Shown: piece after piece, positions 35,626 through 44,771 of the stretch
Layout of the letters: each line of letters starts with the position of its first letter
Position numbering within the stretch: position 1 is the stretch's first letter
NCBI RefSeq assembly: GCF_937958065.1
Contig: NZ_CALFXI010000097.1
Coordinates: forward strand, 186,001 to 250,000
Length of the DNA: 64,000 nucleotides
From: an uncultured Steroidobacter sp.
GTDB taxonomy: Bacteria > Pseudomonadota > Gammaproteobacteria > Steroidobacterales > Steroidobacteraceae
Direction of reading: 5' to 3'
Position numbers and translations under genes: made by a program
The notes under the pieces: model-generated
What the model was told of the DNA's origin: nothing
Databases searched by the model: none
The model's input: the letters and a program-made list of their open reading frames with translations, nothing else

Positions 35626-35961
35626 GCCGTCACTCGATACATATCTATGGGCGCAGGCGCGCAGCCTGTCAGGCCACCGCTTTGGGACCCGCAGTGTGGC
35701 ACCAATGTAGATTGGATACAATATCCACACATTGCGGACGGCGCGACGGCGCGACAGGGTCAGCCCGCTGTTTCATCAGCAGAGCGAGCAGCAACAGCTC
35801 CACCAAAACCCATTGCAACTGTGCCAGCCGCGGCCCTAACTGCACTTGTGGCTGAGACGCCAGCGAGGCAGACACAGACGTCCTGGGAGAGCGGCGATCG
35901 TGCCAGTGCACGAAGCTGCAGCTGCCCGGGCCGTCCGGTAGCCGCGCCTTTCGGAAACAAC
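35626..35961. other. Divergent intergenic region amidohydrolase/HAD
   Basis: This 336 bp gap contains the second GntR-type operator near its left end. The remainder, about 35730-35960, is ordinary GC-rich sequence in which I see no gene, hairpin or repeat, and open frames across it do not resemble proteins. It probably also holds the promoter for the HAD gene. Confidence 0.5.
35712..35727. promoter_or_regulatory. GntR operator candidate, copy 2
   Basis: The 15-mer TTGGATACAATATCC at 35712-35726 is repeated exactly from 28620-28634. Here the inverted repeat extends to six bases per arm (TGGATA-CAA-TATCCA, 35713-35727). It lies 87 bp upstream of the amidohydrolase-gntR operon, which implies autoregulation. 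Confidence 0.7.
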
Positions 35962-36603
35962 ATGACCTACAAGCTTGCCATTTTCGACTTCGATGGGACG
36001 CTCGCCGATTCGTTCGACTTCTTCGTCGCGTCTCACAACATCCTGGCGCGGCGTCATGGATTTGCCGAGCTGGACCCGGCACGAATCGATGAGTATCGCG
36101 GCCGGGAGCCGCGCGAGCTCATGCGCCAGCATGGCATTCCGATGTGGAAGCTGCCGTTCATCGCCCGGGACTTCATGAGCATGATGGCGCGCAACGGCGA
36201 CGGCATTCGCCTGTTCGACGGGGTCGCCGAGGCACTGCATTCTCTGTCCGTGAGCGGCGTCGATCTCGCCATCGTCACCTCGAATTCATTCGAGAACGTC
36301 AGGCGCGTCATTGGCGACGAAGTGATTCAACGGATCCGCCACATCGAGTCCGGCGCATCGATCTTCGGCAAACGCTGGCGGCTGGAGCGCGTGTTGAAAA
36401 CGTCCAACGTCGCCCGACAGCATGCCATCTACGTCGGCGACCAGGCGACCGATGCGCAGGCAGCGCACGCCGCCGGCATCGCATTCGGTGCTGTGCGCTG
36501 GGGTTACGCCACTGCGGCAGTGCTCGATCAACGCTCACCGGCGATGACGTTCGGCTGCGTGTCCGACCTGCAATTGATAGCGAAGGCACGCAGCACTCGC
36601 TAG
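35962..36603 (+). CDS. HAD-superfamily phosphatase (phosphoglycolate phosphatase-like)
   Basis: A 213-residue HAD hydrolase with motif I FDFDGTLADS, motif II IVTSNSF, motif III Lys in GKRWRLERVLK and motif IV YVGDQATDAQAAHAAG. The helical cap after motif I (DFFVASHNILARRHGF...) is of the C1 type used by small-molecule phosphatases such as phosphoglycolate phosphatase and beta-phosphoglucomutase relatives. It stands alone on the plus strand, divergent from the amidohydrolase and convergent with the metal efflux operon. A housekeeping or metabolite-repair role is most likely; nothing ties it to either neighbour. Confidence 0.88.
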   Translation: MTYKLAIFDFDGTLADSFDFFVASHNILARRHGFAELDPARIDEYRGREPRELMRQHGIPMWKLPFIARDFMSMMARNGDGIRLFDGVAEALHSLSVSGVDLAIVTSNSFENVRRVIGDEVIQRIRHIESGASIFGKRWRLERVLKTSNVARQHAIYVGDQATDAQAAHAAGIAFGAVRWGYATAAVLDQRSPAMTFGCVSDLQLIAKARSTR

Positions 36604-36620
36604 GCTTCAATCGACGCGGG

Positions 36621-36775
36621 TTACTGCAACGATTGGCGGCGTGGAGCCACGCATCCGCTTACTCCAACGATTGCCGCCGGCGTGTAATTGCGCCTCCGCT
36701 TACTGCAATGAGTGCCGTCAGCGTGCAGGCGCGCATTCGCTTACGCAACGATTGTCGCCAGCTTGCGGGCGCGCA
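36621..36775. repeat. Four imperfect ~41 bp tandem repeats
   Basis: Units starting at 36621, 36659, 36700 and 36741 share a TTACTGCAACGATTG-like core followed by a GCCGCC/GTCGCC-and-GCGTG segment and a GCGCATTC/GCATCC end. Spacing is 38, 41 and 41 bp. The array fills the convergent gap between the HAD gene and the efflux outer-membrane gene and is not coding. Confidence 0.65.
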
Positions 36776-36796
36776 GCACATGCGCGAGACCGTTGT

Positions 36797-38041
36797 TTAT
36801 TTCTCCTCCTCGTGGCCATGCGCTGGATGCCACAGATCATGGCTGTCGATGCGCACGCGCAATTGTGCTTCATGGGCCGAAGCGCGAGCCGCGAGCTCCT
36901 GATAGGCCATCTCGCGAGCACGACGTGCTGCCAGGAGACGTTCCGCCAATCCGGTTTCACCCAACTCCCAGGCGCGATGCGTCCTGTTTGCGGCGGCTCG
37001 CATGGCCTCATGCGCGTCGCGCTGGGCTCGCCACTGATTCAAAGCATCGGTGGCCAGCGCAACTTTCAGATGCGCATCCTTCGTCAACACGCGTCGCACG
37101 ACCTCGACATCACGCAGGCGAGCACGCGCTTGCGCGCGCTCTGCAGTCGCGAGCTCGCGCCGATAACGACCGGCCAGAGGCATGGTGAAGACGAGACCGA
37201 CGGCACGCTCCTCCCCGTCGCGTTCATTGAAGAAACGAACACCGAGCGTTGGATCCGGGATGCGATCCGCCCAGGCTCGCTTGGCCGCAGCATCCTGACG
37301 TGCCGCTTCATTCTCGGCCACCTTGATCTCGTAGCTATCGTTGACGATGCGCGCTTCCCACTCATCTTCCGTCCCGGGCAACGCCTGCGGATCGGGCAGC
37401 GACGGCGCCCGAGCCGGCAACTTGATCTGAGGAAAATCCGTGTTCAATGCATGCTTCGCGGCGGCCAGCAGAGTCGCAGTGCTGACTGCAGTGGCTCGAG
37501 CATGAGCCAGCTCGGCGGTGATCAAGTCGAGATCCAGCTGCGCGGCGTCCCCGATCTCGACCCGGCGGGCCAAGGAAGCATGTTCGGTCTGCAATGATTG
37601 CAGCTGCGCCCTCGCCTCTTCATCGGTCGACGTCGCACGCAGCCATTGCATCCATAGCTCGAGCAGACGAACCGCCGCCTCGTGGGCGGTGTCGTTGCGT
37701 TCCAGCGTCGCAATCGCACGCGAGCGAGCGCCGATCTCCCGGTCGAGCGGCGCCTTTCCCGGCAAACGGAATGCCCGCCCCACCTGCGCTTCGAACTCAT
37801 CCAACGATTGACCCGCATCCGTGCGTCTACGCTGCGGAATCACGGTCGCTTCCAACTCATAACTGCCCAGCGAGAGAGCGCGCGCTTGAGCATCGACCGC
37901 GGTGGCCCGCTCATCCGCCGCGAGCACTTCCGCCTGCTGTGTGATCGCATCCATCACATCTTCCAACGGCGGCAGATAGCTCTGCGCCGAGATCGTTTGC
38001 GACACGCCCAACAGACAAAGCAACGAAATCTTGAGCCGCAT
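36797..38041 (-). CDS. czcC: Outer-membrane efflux protein of a heavy-metal RND system (CzcC-like)
   Basis: A 414-residue TolC-family protein with an N-terminal signal (MRLKISLLCLLGVSQTISAQ), long Ala/Glu-rich coiled helices (VDAQARALSLG, ATLERNDTAHEAAVRLLELWMQW) and a second internal repeat (AENEAARQDAAAKRAWADRIPDPTLGVRFFNERDGEERAVGLVFTMPLAGRY), as in CzcC. It forms the channel through the outer membrane. The ATG at 38041 overlaps the stop of the small DUF3240 gene as TGATG, so it is the distal gene of the operon B-A-DUF3240-C. The His-rich end (HDLWHPAHGHEEEK) might bind metal. Confidence 0.88.
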   Translation of the reverse strand: MRLKISLLCLLGVSQTISAQSYLPPLEDVMDAITQQAEVLAADERATAVDAQARALSLGSYELEATVIPQRRRTDAGQSLDEFEAQVGRAFRLPGKAPLDREIGARSRAIATLERNDTAHEAAVRLLELWMQWLRATSTDEEARAQLQSLQTEHASLARRVEIGDAAQLDLDLITAELAHARATAVSTATLLAAAKHALNTDFPQIKLPARAPSLPDPQALPGTEDEWEARIVNDSYEIKVAENEAARQDAAAKRAWADRIPDPTLGVRFFNERDGEERAVGLVFTMPLAGRYRRELATAERAQARARLRDVEVVRRVLTKDAHLKVALATDALNQWRAQRDAHEAMRAAANRTHRAWELGETGLAERLLAARRAREMAYQELAARASAHEAQLRVRIDSHDLWHPAHGHEEEK

Positions 38042-38346
38042 CACGCGAGTCTCCCGCGTTCCAGCACGGCTTCGGTCCACCACACCACGTCATGCGATCG
38101 GACCCGCGCGCGAATCGATTCCATCAGCGGCGGCAATGCCGCCGACTCCAGCACGATCCAGACGATGCGACGATCGATGCTGCCGCGAACCTGCTCGGCC
38201 GTGGATGCGTGCGGAAAGTCGCTGCCGTGTCCCTGCGCGTGCATCAGAGTGAAGCCCGGCGCTTGCGGGGCCGTGATCAACGTTTCAAGCAACGCCTCCT
38301 CGATGGACGGCGGAAACACCAGAGTCAGTCGAACGAACGCGGTCAT
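38041..38346 (-). CDS. DUF3240 PII-like small protein
   Basis: A 101-residue protein with a ferredoxin-like/PII-like pattern: VRLTLVFPPSIEEALLETLITAPQAPGFTLMHAQGHG, RGSIDRRIVWIVLESAALPPLMESIRARV. DUF3240 proteins are found between RND and outer-membrane genes of metal efflux operons and are suspected metal sensors or gate modulators; a function has not been firmly assigned. The start overlaps the RND stop as ATGA and the end overlaps the outer-membrane gene start as TGATG, so it is fully embedded in the operon. Confidence 0.8.
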   Translation of the reverse strand: MTAFVRLTLVFPPSIEEALLETLITAPQAPGFTLMHAQGHGSDFPHASTAEQVRGSIDRRIVWIVLESAALPPLMESIRARVRSHDVVWWTEAVLERGRLA

Positions 38347-41300
38347 GAAGCCGATTCCAAAGCAGAGGGACGCGCCAGGCCGAAGCGTCGATACAGCACT
38401 GGCAGCAGCAACAGGGTCAGCGCGGTGGAACTCACCAGCCCGCCGATCACGACGATGGCCAACGGACGCTGAATTTCCGAGCCGGGGCCGGTGGCCAGCA
38501 GCAGCGGCACCAGGCCGAGCGCGGCGATGGTCGCGGTCATGAGCACGGGCCGCAAACGACGTTGCGCTCCTTCACGCACCACGGTCTCGATGTTCGCTCC
38601 GACGCCATGCAGATGATTGAAATGCGAGACCAGCACCAGGCCGTTGAGCACCGCGATGCCGAGCAAGGCGATGAAGCCCACCGAGGCCGGCACCGACAGA
38701 TACTCGCCCGACACCCACAACGCGACGATGCCGCCGACCAGCGCGAAAGGAACATTGCCCAGAATCAGCAACGCCTGTCGCGCCGAGCCGAAGGTCGTGA
38801 ACAGCACGACGAAGATCAGGCCGATCGCGACGGGCACGACCAACCCGAGCCTCGCAGCAGCGCGCTGCTGATTCTCGAATTGACCACCCCACTCCAATCG
38901 ATACGACGCAGGCATCGGCACGTCACGAGCGATCACCGCGCGCGCCTCTTCGACGAAGCCGACGAGGTCGCGTCCACCGACGTTCGCCTGCACCACCGCG
39001 AAGCGCGAGCCGTTCTCACGATTCACGCGCACCGGACCGGATGCGGCTTCGATGTTTGCAATCGAAGCCAGCGGCACTTCGCCCTCATCGCCGCGAGCCA
39101 GTCTCAAATCATTGAAGCGCTGTACTGAATCGCGCACGCCGTCGCCACCGCGCACCAGAATCGGGATGCGCCGATCGGGCTGGATCACCGTGCCCGCAGG
39201 CACACCTTCGATCTGCGCACGCAACTCATCCTGCACATCGGCAACAGCCAAGCCGGCGCGACCCGCGGCTTGCGGATTGATGACGACGCGCAGATAAGCC
39301 ACGCCATCGGTCGTCTGCGTGAGAATGTCTTGCGCGCCCTCCACCTTCGAGAGTGCGTCGGAAATCCGTTGCGCCAGCTGACCCAGCTGGTCCAGATCCG
39401 GCCCGAAGATCTTGATCGCGAGATCGCCGCGACTGCCGGTGAGCATCTCGGAGATGCGCATCTCGATGGGCTGAGTGAAACCGAAGTCGACGCCCGGGAA
39501 CTGCGACATCACCGCGCGCAACTGCTCGGCCAGCCATTCCTTGTCCGGTACGCGCCATTCGTTCTTCGGCGCGAGCACCATGAACACGTCGGTTTCGTTG
39601 AGGCCCATGGGATCGAGGCCCAACTCGTCCGAACCGGTGCGTGCCACGAGGCGTCGAACTTCCGGCACCTGCTGCAGGATGGCGCGCTCCATACTCACGT
39701 CCATATCGAGCGAGCGCTCCAGATTGATGGTGGGCGCCTTCTGCGTCTGAATCAGCAGATCGCCCTCGTCCATGGTCGGCATGAACGTCTTGCCGGTGGC
39801 CAGGTAGGCGACGATTCCCAGCAGCAGCGTGACGCCCGCACCGACGAACACGCGCGTGGGATGGTTGAGCGCCCCGTCCAACAACGGCACATACAGCCGC
39901 GACAGATGGCGCATGACGAACGGCTCGTGATGGGCGTGCTCCTTGAGCAACATCGACGACAGCACGGGCACCAGCGTCAGCGACAACAGCAACGATGCCG
40001 CCAGCGCGAACACGATCGTGAGCGCGACCGGCGCGAACAACTTGCCTTCCAGGCCTTCCAGCGTCAGCAGCGGCAGGAAGGTCAGACAGATGATCAGAAT
40101 GCCGGACGCAACCGGCGTCGCGACCTCACGGGCGGCGGCGAATACTCGATGCAATCGCGGCAAATGCGAGCCCGAAGCGTTCGGGTCGAGCCGACTCACG
40201 GTGTTCTCGACGACCACGACCGCGGCATCGACCAGCATGCCGACCGCGATGGCGAGGCCGCCCAGGCTCATGAGATTGGCGCTTTGCCCGGTGACATGCA
40301 TCAGCAGGAAGGTGCTCAAGGCCGCGAACGGCAGCATCAACGCAACCACCAGCGCCGCGCGCAATTCACCCAGGAACAACAGCAGCAACACCACGACCAG
40401 CACCGTTGCTTCGAGCAACGCGCTTTGCACCGTTCCCACCGCGCGCTGAATCAACGAGCTGCGATCGTAGAACGTCGAAATCGTCACGCCCGGCGGCAAC
40501 GTGGGCTCCAGCTCATCGAGCTTGGCGCGAATGCCTTTGACGAGCTGCGACGCATCGGCGCCACGCAAGGCGACGACGATGCCCTGCACCGCCTCGCCTT
40601 TGCCGTCCTGAGTGACCGCGCCGTAGCGCGTCAGCGAGTCGACGCGGACTTCAGCGACGTCCCCGATCCGGACCGGTGAAGCGCCGGAGCGGATGACGAT
40701 TGCTTCGAGATCCTCCAGCGAGCGGATCGCACCCTCGGCACGCACGATCAATGTTTCTTCGCCCGCGCCGATCCGACCCGCCCCGTCATTGCGATTGTTA
40801 CGCGTGACCGCTTCGACCAGGTCGCTGAACAGCACATTGTTGGCGTTCAGACGCGCGCGATCGGGCACGACCACGAAGCTGCCCACGTGCCCGCCGAGCA
40901 CGTTGACATCGGCCACGCCGGGGATGGTGCGGAGCGCCGGCCGCAACGTCCAATCGAGCAAGGTGCGCCGCTCGGTGAGCGACAATCCCTCGCCTTCGAT
41001 GGTGAACATGAAGACGTCGGAGAGCGGCGTGGAAATCGGTGCCAGGCCGCCGCTCACGTCGTCGGGCAGGCTGTCGGCGGCATTGGCGAAGCGCTCGGCC
41101 ACCTGCTGACGCGCCCAATAGATATCGGTGCCTTCTTCGAAGTCGAGCGTCAGATCGGCGATGGCGTATTTGGCCATCGAGCGCAGCATCACCCCTCGCG
41201 GCACGCCCAGCAGTTCCATTTCCAAGGGCGCCACGACGCGCGTCTCGATCTCCTCCGGCGTCATGCCCGGCGCCTTCAGGATCAGTTTGACCTGCGTTGG

Positions 41301-41429
41301 AGAAATGTCCGGATACGCATCGATGGGCAGACGCAGGAAGGCCATGATGCCGGCGGCCGCGATACCTACGGCAGCCAGGAGCACCAGCATGCGCTGACGC
41401 AGCGAGAATTCGATCAGTCGTGCGAGCAT
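38343..41429 (-). CDS. czcA: Heavy-metal efflux RND transporter (CzcA/CusA family)
   Basis: A 1028-residue RND pump with 12 predicted membrane segments and two large periplasmic loops. Family motifs include LRLPIDAYPDISPTQVKL, APGMTPEEIETRVVAPLEMELLGVP, FTQPIEMRISEMLTGSRGDLAIKIFGPDLDQL and the final LLPVLYRRFG. The proton-relay helix reads GGLAIAVGMLVDAAVVVVENTV, so it keeps one Asp and the Glu but lacks the first Asp of the CzcA-type DFG motif, as CusA-type pumps do. The periplasmic EMLTG, however, is CzcA-like (Glu rather than CusA's Met). The exported metal is therefore uncertain. It pumps periplasmic metal outward with CzcB and CzcC. Confidence 0.92.
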   Translation of the reverse strand: MLARLIEFSLRQRMLVLLAAVGIAAAGIMAFLRLPIDAYPDISPTQVKLILKAPGMTPEEIETRVVAPLEMELLGVPRGVMLRSMAKYAIADLTLDFEEGTDIYWARQQVAERFANAADSLPDDVSGGLAPISTPLSDVFMFTIEGEGLSLTERRTLLDWTLRPALRTIPGVADVNVLGGHVGSFVVVPDRARLNANNVLFSDLVEAVTRNNRNDGAGRIGAGEETLIVRAEGAIRSLEDLEAIVIRSGASPVRIGDVAEVRVDSLTRYGAVTQDGKGEAVQGIVVALRGADASQLVKGIRAKLDELEPTLPPGVTISTFYDRSSLIQRAVGTVQSALLEATVLVVVLLLLFLGELRAALVVALMLPFAALSTFLLMHVTGQSANLMSLGGLAIAVGMLVDAAVVVVENTVSRLDPNASGSHLPRLHRVFAAAREVATPVASGILIICLTFLPLLTLEGLEGKLFAPVALTIVFALAASLLLSLTLVPVLSSMLLKEHAHHEPFVMRHLSRLYVPLLDGALNHPTRVFVGAGVTLLLGIVAYLATGKTFMPTMDEGDLLIQTQKAPTINLERSLDMDVSMERAILQQVPEVRRLVARTGSDELGLDPMGLNETDVFMVLAPKNEWRVPDKEWLAEQLRAVMSQFPGVDFGFTQPIEMRISEMLTGSRGDLAIKIFGPDLDQLGQLAQRISDALSKVEGAQDILTQTTDGVAYLRVVINPQAAGRAGLAVADVQDELRAQIEGVPAGTVIQPDRRIPILVRGGDGVRDSVQRFNDLRLARGDEGEVPLASIANIEAASGPVRVNRENGSRFAVVQANVGGRDLVGFVEEARAVIARDVPMPASYRLEWGGQFENQQRAAARLGLVVPVAIGLIFVVLFTTFGSARQALLILGNVPFALVGGIVALWVSGEYLSVPASVGFIALLGIAVLNGLVLVSHFNHLHGVGANIETVVREGAQRRLRPVLMTATIAALGLVPLLLATGPGSEIQRPLAIVVIGGLVSSTALTLLLLPVLYRRFGLARPSALESAS

Positions 41430-41436
41430 GATGCGC

Positions 41437-42573
41437 TCACTCCGCCGCGAGCAACGACTTCAGCGCACTCGCACCTCGGACCACGACCTGGTCCCCGGGT
41501 CGAACGTCACCCCGAACGATGGCTTGTTGCTGGTCTCCGCCCAGGCGCTCGACGCGCACGGCCCGGTATGTTTCTCCAGCAAGCACGTAGAGCACGTGTC
41601 CGTTGCCCTCGGTGATCAGCGCCGACGTCGGCACGCCGATCGAATCCGCTGGGGCCGGTGCCAGCAACGTCAGTTCCAGATGCTGGCCGGCGACCAGCCC
41701 GTGATCGTCATCGGCGCGCGCTCGCACGCGCAAACGCTGACTGGCGCGATCTGTGTCGGCGCCGACCGCAACGACACTGCCAGAGCTGCCATCCGGCAAG
41801 CGCACTTGCATGCCGGGCGCAACTCGCGATCGTGAGCTGACGGACACGCTGAAGATCAGATCGAGACTGCCGGGCGCCGCCACCGCATACGTTTCTTCGA
41901 GCGCGACGACTGCCTGGCCGGGAACCACCATCCGACGCAGCACCCGACCCGCGATCGGCGCCAGCAACTCATATTCCCCTGGCACACCGCCGGACACGAT
42001 GCGTATGCCGGAGAGCGCGCCTTCCGCTTGTTCGCGAGCCGCCTGCGCAGCGGCTGCACGGGCGCGACTCTCTTCATTTCGCGAGGCGGCGATGATGCCT
42101 TCCTTCAGCAGCAGTTCGTTGCGTTCGGCCTGCTGGACCGCTGCGATCGCCTCGCTGCGCGCGCGAACCAGCTCCGCCTGCGCGGTCAGCAACTCACGAC
42201 TTTGAATGCGTACCAGCGCGTCGCCTTTCGCGACGACATCGCCTTCATCACGCAGGATGCGCGTCACGACACCGGCATAGGGCGCCGCTATCCGCGCGCT
42301 GGAATGCAAGGGAGGAGCGACTTCGGCGGGCAGGCCGCTGATAGGCATCGTGCTCACAGCCACCGCCGCTTCGGTCTGCAACCCGAGCGCGCCCGTCTGC
42401 GCCGAATCGAGCGTCACGCCGCCATTGGCAGCGACCACGGTTTCAGAGGCCGCCGTGGGCTGGGGCGCAGGCTCGCGAGCGAATGCAAACCAGCCGCCCA
42501 GAGCCACGATCACAATCGCAATGATCGGCCCGGCGGGCCGAAACGGAAGACGGAGCATCGGCAAACAATCCAT
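41437..42573 (-). CDS. czcB: RND periplasmic adaptor protein (CzcB-like)
   Basis: A 378-residue membrane-fusion protein. A single N-terminal hydrophobic segment (PIIAIVIVALGGWFAF) anchors it in the inner membrane. Then come a beta-barrel/lipoyl segment (ARIAAPYAGVVTRILRDEGDVVAKGDALVRIQS), a coiled hairpin rich in Ala/Glu/Arg (AQAELVRARSEAIAAVQQAERNELLLKEGII), and the second lipoyl half (YELLAPIAGRVLRRMVVPGQAV). No His-rich N-terminal metal extension is seen. It starts the efflux operon, 7 bp before the RND gene, and links pump and outer-membrane channel. M6 at 42558 is an alternative start. Confidence 0.9.
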   Translation of the reverse strand: MDCLPMLRLPFRPAGPIIAIVIVALGGWFAFAREPAPQPTAASETVVAANGGVTLDSAQTGALGLQTEAAVAVSTMPISGLPAEVAPPLHSSARIAAPYAGVVTRILRDEGDVVAKGDALVRIQSRELLTAQAELVRARSEAIAAVQQAERNELLLKEGIIAASRNEESRARAAAAQAAREQAEGALSGIRIVSGGVPGEYELLAPIAGRVLRRMVVPGQAVVALEETYAVAAPGSLDLIFSVSVSSRSRVAPGMQVRLPDGSSGSVVAVGADTDRASQRLRVRARADDDHGLVAGQHLELTLLAPAPADSIGVPTSALITEGNGHVLYVLAGETYRAVRVERLGGDQQQAIVRGDVRPGDQVVVRGASALKSLLAAE

Positions 42574-42647
42574 ACATCGTGGCGAAGCGCGGCAGCATGC
42601 CCGATGAAGCTTTGCTCAAGCTTTGGTCGCCTTCCCTGCCGATGCGA

Positions 42648-44036
42648 TCACAACGCGGGAAAAGGCCCGAGCGTCACGAACAGGCGCGCCTCCCGCAGCT
42701 CGAATTCCAGTTGCAGGTGGAGCGAGCGGGCCAGTGCCAACGCCAGCGCGAGCCCCAGGCCGGCATGTTGAGCCGTGCCGCCCTCGTGCGGTTTACGCCA
42801 GAAGCGCGTACCGAAATGCACCAGGTCCTCCGGGGTGAGCTGTGGCGCTTCGTTGTCGATGCAAACCAGGTACGCGGACCGTGCGTCGTGCCCCGTTTGG
42901 GTGATGGAACAATTCACCGTACCGCCGGCCGGCGCATAATCGACCGCGTTCTGCAGCAGGTTGGTGAGAATTCGTTCCAGGATGCCGACGTCGCTGTTGA
43001 CCCAGGCCTCGGCCGGCGCGCGCAACGTCAGCCCCATCCGGTTGGCCTCGGCCGAACGACGCATGGTTTCGATCTGATCCGCGGCCAGTCGGGTCAGATC
43101 CAACGGGTCCAGCGCCGGCGATTCCTGACCGGATTCGAATCTCGCGAGGGCCAGCAGCGTGTCCACACTTCGCTGCATTCGTTCCGTCGCGGCGATTGCG
43201 GTGATCAGGCCGCTGCGCAGGGCTGCAGTATCGCCTTCATGCAACGCGACCTCCGCGGTCAGGCGCGTCTCGGCCAATGGCGTGCGCAGCTCATGAGCAA
43301 TGTCGCGCGAGAAACGGCGTTCGCGCTGAATCGCACCGTAGAGCTTGGCGATACCGACGTTGAATGCGGCGGCAAACGGCGCGAGCTCGGCGGGCAAATG
43401 GTCGCCGACGCGTTCCGGCGGCTTCTCGGTGTCCATGCTCGCGATCCGCGCGCCTTGCTCGAGCAGCGGTGCAAACGCTGAGCGCACCACCCATTGCACG
43501 AGCAGCAACACCACGATGATCGTGACCGCGATGCCTCCGAGCAGCACGGAATGAATGCCTCCTTCCGCGTTCTTCCATGCTTCGCGTTCGGTGGCCACGA
43601 CCAACACGCGACCGATGTCGTTGTTTTCCAGCGCCACGGCCAGTGCGCGGCCCTTGTGACCGTCCGGCGTGAGCACATCGTAATAAATGGGGTGTCTGGG
43701 ATTGCGCCCGGGCGCGGCGACGGCCACTCCGCGACTGTTGCGTGACGCGAGCACCATGCGCGCATCGCCGTCGTAGACAGTGAAGAACTCGGTGTGGCCC
43801 GGGAACTCGTAATGCGGCAGCAGCTTGCCGATCATTTCGGGATCGCTGTGACTGAGCGCGTACGCCACGCTGCGTGCCTCGCTGGCCAGCACCGTGTCCA
43901 GATGATCGTGCGCGCCGGCGTCGATCCAGTGATCCAGCGATACGAACAGCACCGCCAGCACCGCCCCCAGCGCAAACGTCAGTCGGACGGTGAGCCGGCG
44001 CCGGATGGACCAGAGATTCGATTCAGGGGATGACAT
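42648..44036 (-). CDS. Sensor histidine kinase of the metal efflux operon
   Basis: A 462-residue membrane kinase. Two hydrophobic segments (LTFALGAVLAVLFVSL and SVLLGGIAVTIIVVLLLVQWVV) flank a periplasmic sensing loop of ~130 residues. Then come a HAMP-like linker, the H box RFSRDIAHELRTPLAETRLTAEVAL, N box ILTNLLQNAVDYAP, a divergent D box CIDNEAP, F box HFGTRFWRK and G2 HAGLGLALALALA. It overlaps the response regulator by 14 bp. The cognate pair lies immediately upstream of the efflux genes, on the same strand, with a 74 bp gap, so it likely activates them when metal enters the periplasm. Confidence 0.92.
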   Translation of the reverse strand: MSSPESNLWSIRRRLTVRLTFALGAVLAVLFVSLDHWIDAGAHDHLDTVLASEARSVAYALSHSDPEMIGKLLPHYEFPGHTEFFTVYDGDARMVLASRNSRGVAVAAPGRNPRHPIYYDVLTPDGHKGRALAVALENNDIGRVLVVATEREAWKNAEGGIHSVLLGGIAVTIIVVLLLVQWVVRSAFAPLLEQGARIASMDTEKPPERVGDHLPAELAPFAAAFNVGIAKLYGAIQRERRFSRDIAHELRTPLAETRLTAEVALHEGDTAALRSGLITAIAATERMQRSVDTLLALARFESGQESPALDPLDLTRLAADQIETMRRSAEANRMGLTLRAPAEAWVNSDVGILERILTNLLQNAVDYAPAGGTVNCSITQTGHDARSAYLVCIDNEAPQLTPEDLVHFGTRFWRKPHEGGTAQHAGLGLALALALARSLHLQLEFELREARLFVTLGPFPAL

Positions 44037-44688
44037 AACCGAATCCGCGGCGCGTCTGCACCGGATCGCCGGCGCCGGCCCGGGCGAGCTTGGCGCGCAG
44101 CGTGCTCATGATGACTTCCACCGCCTTGTCGGAGGAGTTGGTCGCGCTCGCATACAGCTTCTCGAAGATCTGCGTCCGCGACATCACCCGCCCGCGTGAG
44201 CGCAACAGCAATTCCAACAAGGCGAATTCCTTGGGAGTGAGCTGCAGATCCTTGCCCCGCCAGCGCGCCACGCGCGAAAGAATCTCCAGGTGCAGCTCGC
44301 CGTGCGTGAGAACGGGTCGAGGATCATCGGTGGGACGACGGCTCAAGGCACGCAGTCGCGCGAGCAACTCATCCAGCGCGAACGGTTTGACGAGGTAATC
44401 GTTGGCGCCCGCATCCAGCGCCGCAACCCGGTCGGCGACCTGATCCCGCGCCGAGAGCACCAGCACCCAGGTCGGAAAGCTGCGTTGCCGGAGCGCCCGC
44501 AGGACTGCGAATCCATCCAGTTGCGGCAGCATCAGATCCAGCACCATCAGGTCGTATTGATAGACCTCGATGAACCGCAGCGCTGCCTCGCCGTCGGCGG
44601 CGTGATCGCAGATGTAACCTTCGCGCGTCAGGCTTTTCAGCAATGCGGCACTGAGCGGAGCGGAGTCTTCGACGACGAGCAGGCGCAT
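44023..44688 (-). CDS. OmpR-family response regulator
   Basis: A 221-residue regulator: receiver domain with the acidic pair LLVVEDSAPL, phospho-Asp in DLMVLDLMLPQLDGF, Thr/Ser in WVLVLSARDQ and the Lys in NDYLVKPFALDELLARL. The C-terminal OmpR winged-helix domain contains LTPKEFALLELLLRSRGRVMSRTQIFEKLY and the final TRRGFGYVIP. These features match CopR/CzcR/CusR-like activators. It is the first gene of the string RR-HK-B-A-DUF3240-C. Metal identity is not readable from sequence. Confidence 0.93.
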   Translation of the reverse strand: MRLLVVEDSAPLSAALLKSLTREGYICDHAADGEAALRFIEVYQYDLMVLDLMLPQLDGFAVLRALRQRSFPTWVLVLSARDQVADRVAALDAGANDYLVKPFALDELLARLRALSRRPTDDPRPVLTHGELHLEILSRVARWRGKDLQLTPKEFALLELLLRSRGRVMSRTQIFEKLYASATNSSDKAVEVIMSTLRAKLARAGAGDPVQTRRGFGYVIP

Positions 44689-44771
44689 GATGCGGGCACG
44701 GAGAATCGGTCGACGCAGCGGATTCTACGTCGGCGTCGCCTGCGCCACCGACACGCCCGCGCCGCGCGCGC

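Noticed and set aside
36621..36775. CRISPR-like array
   Set aside because: The units abut with no unique spacers and are imperfect; no cas genes in the window.
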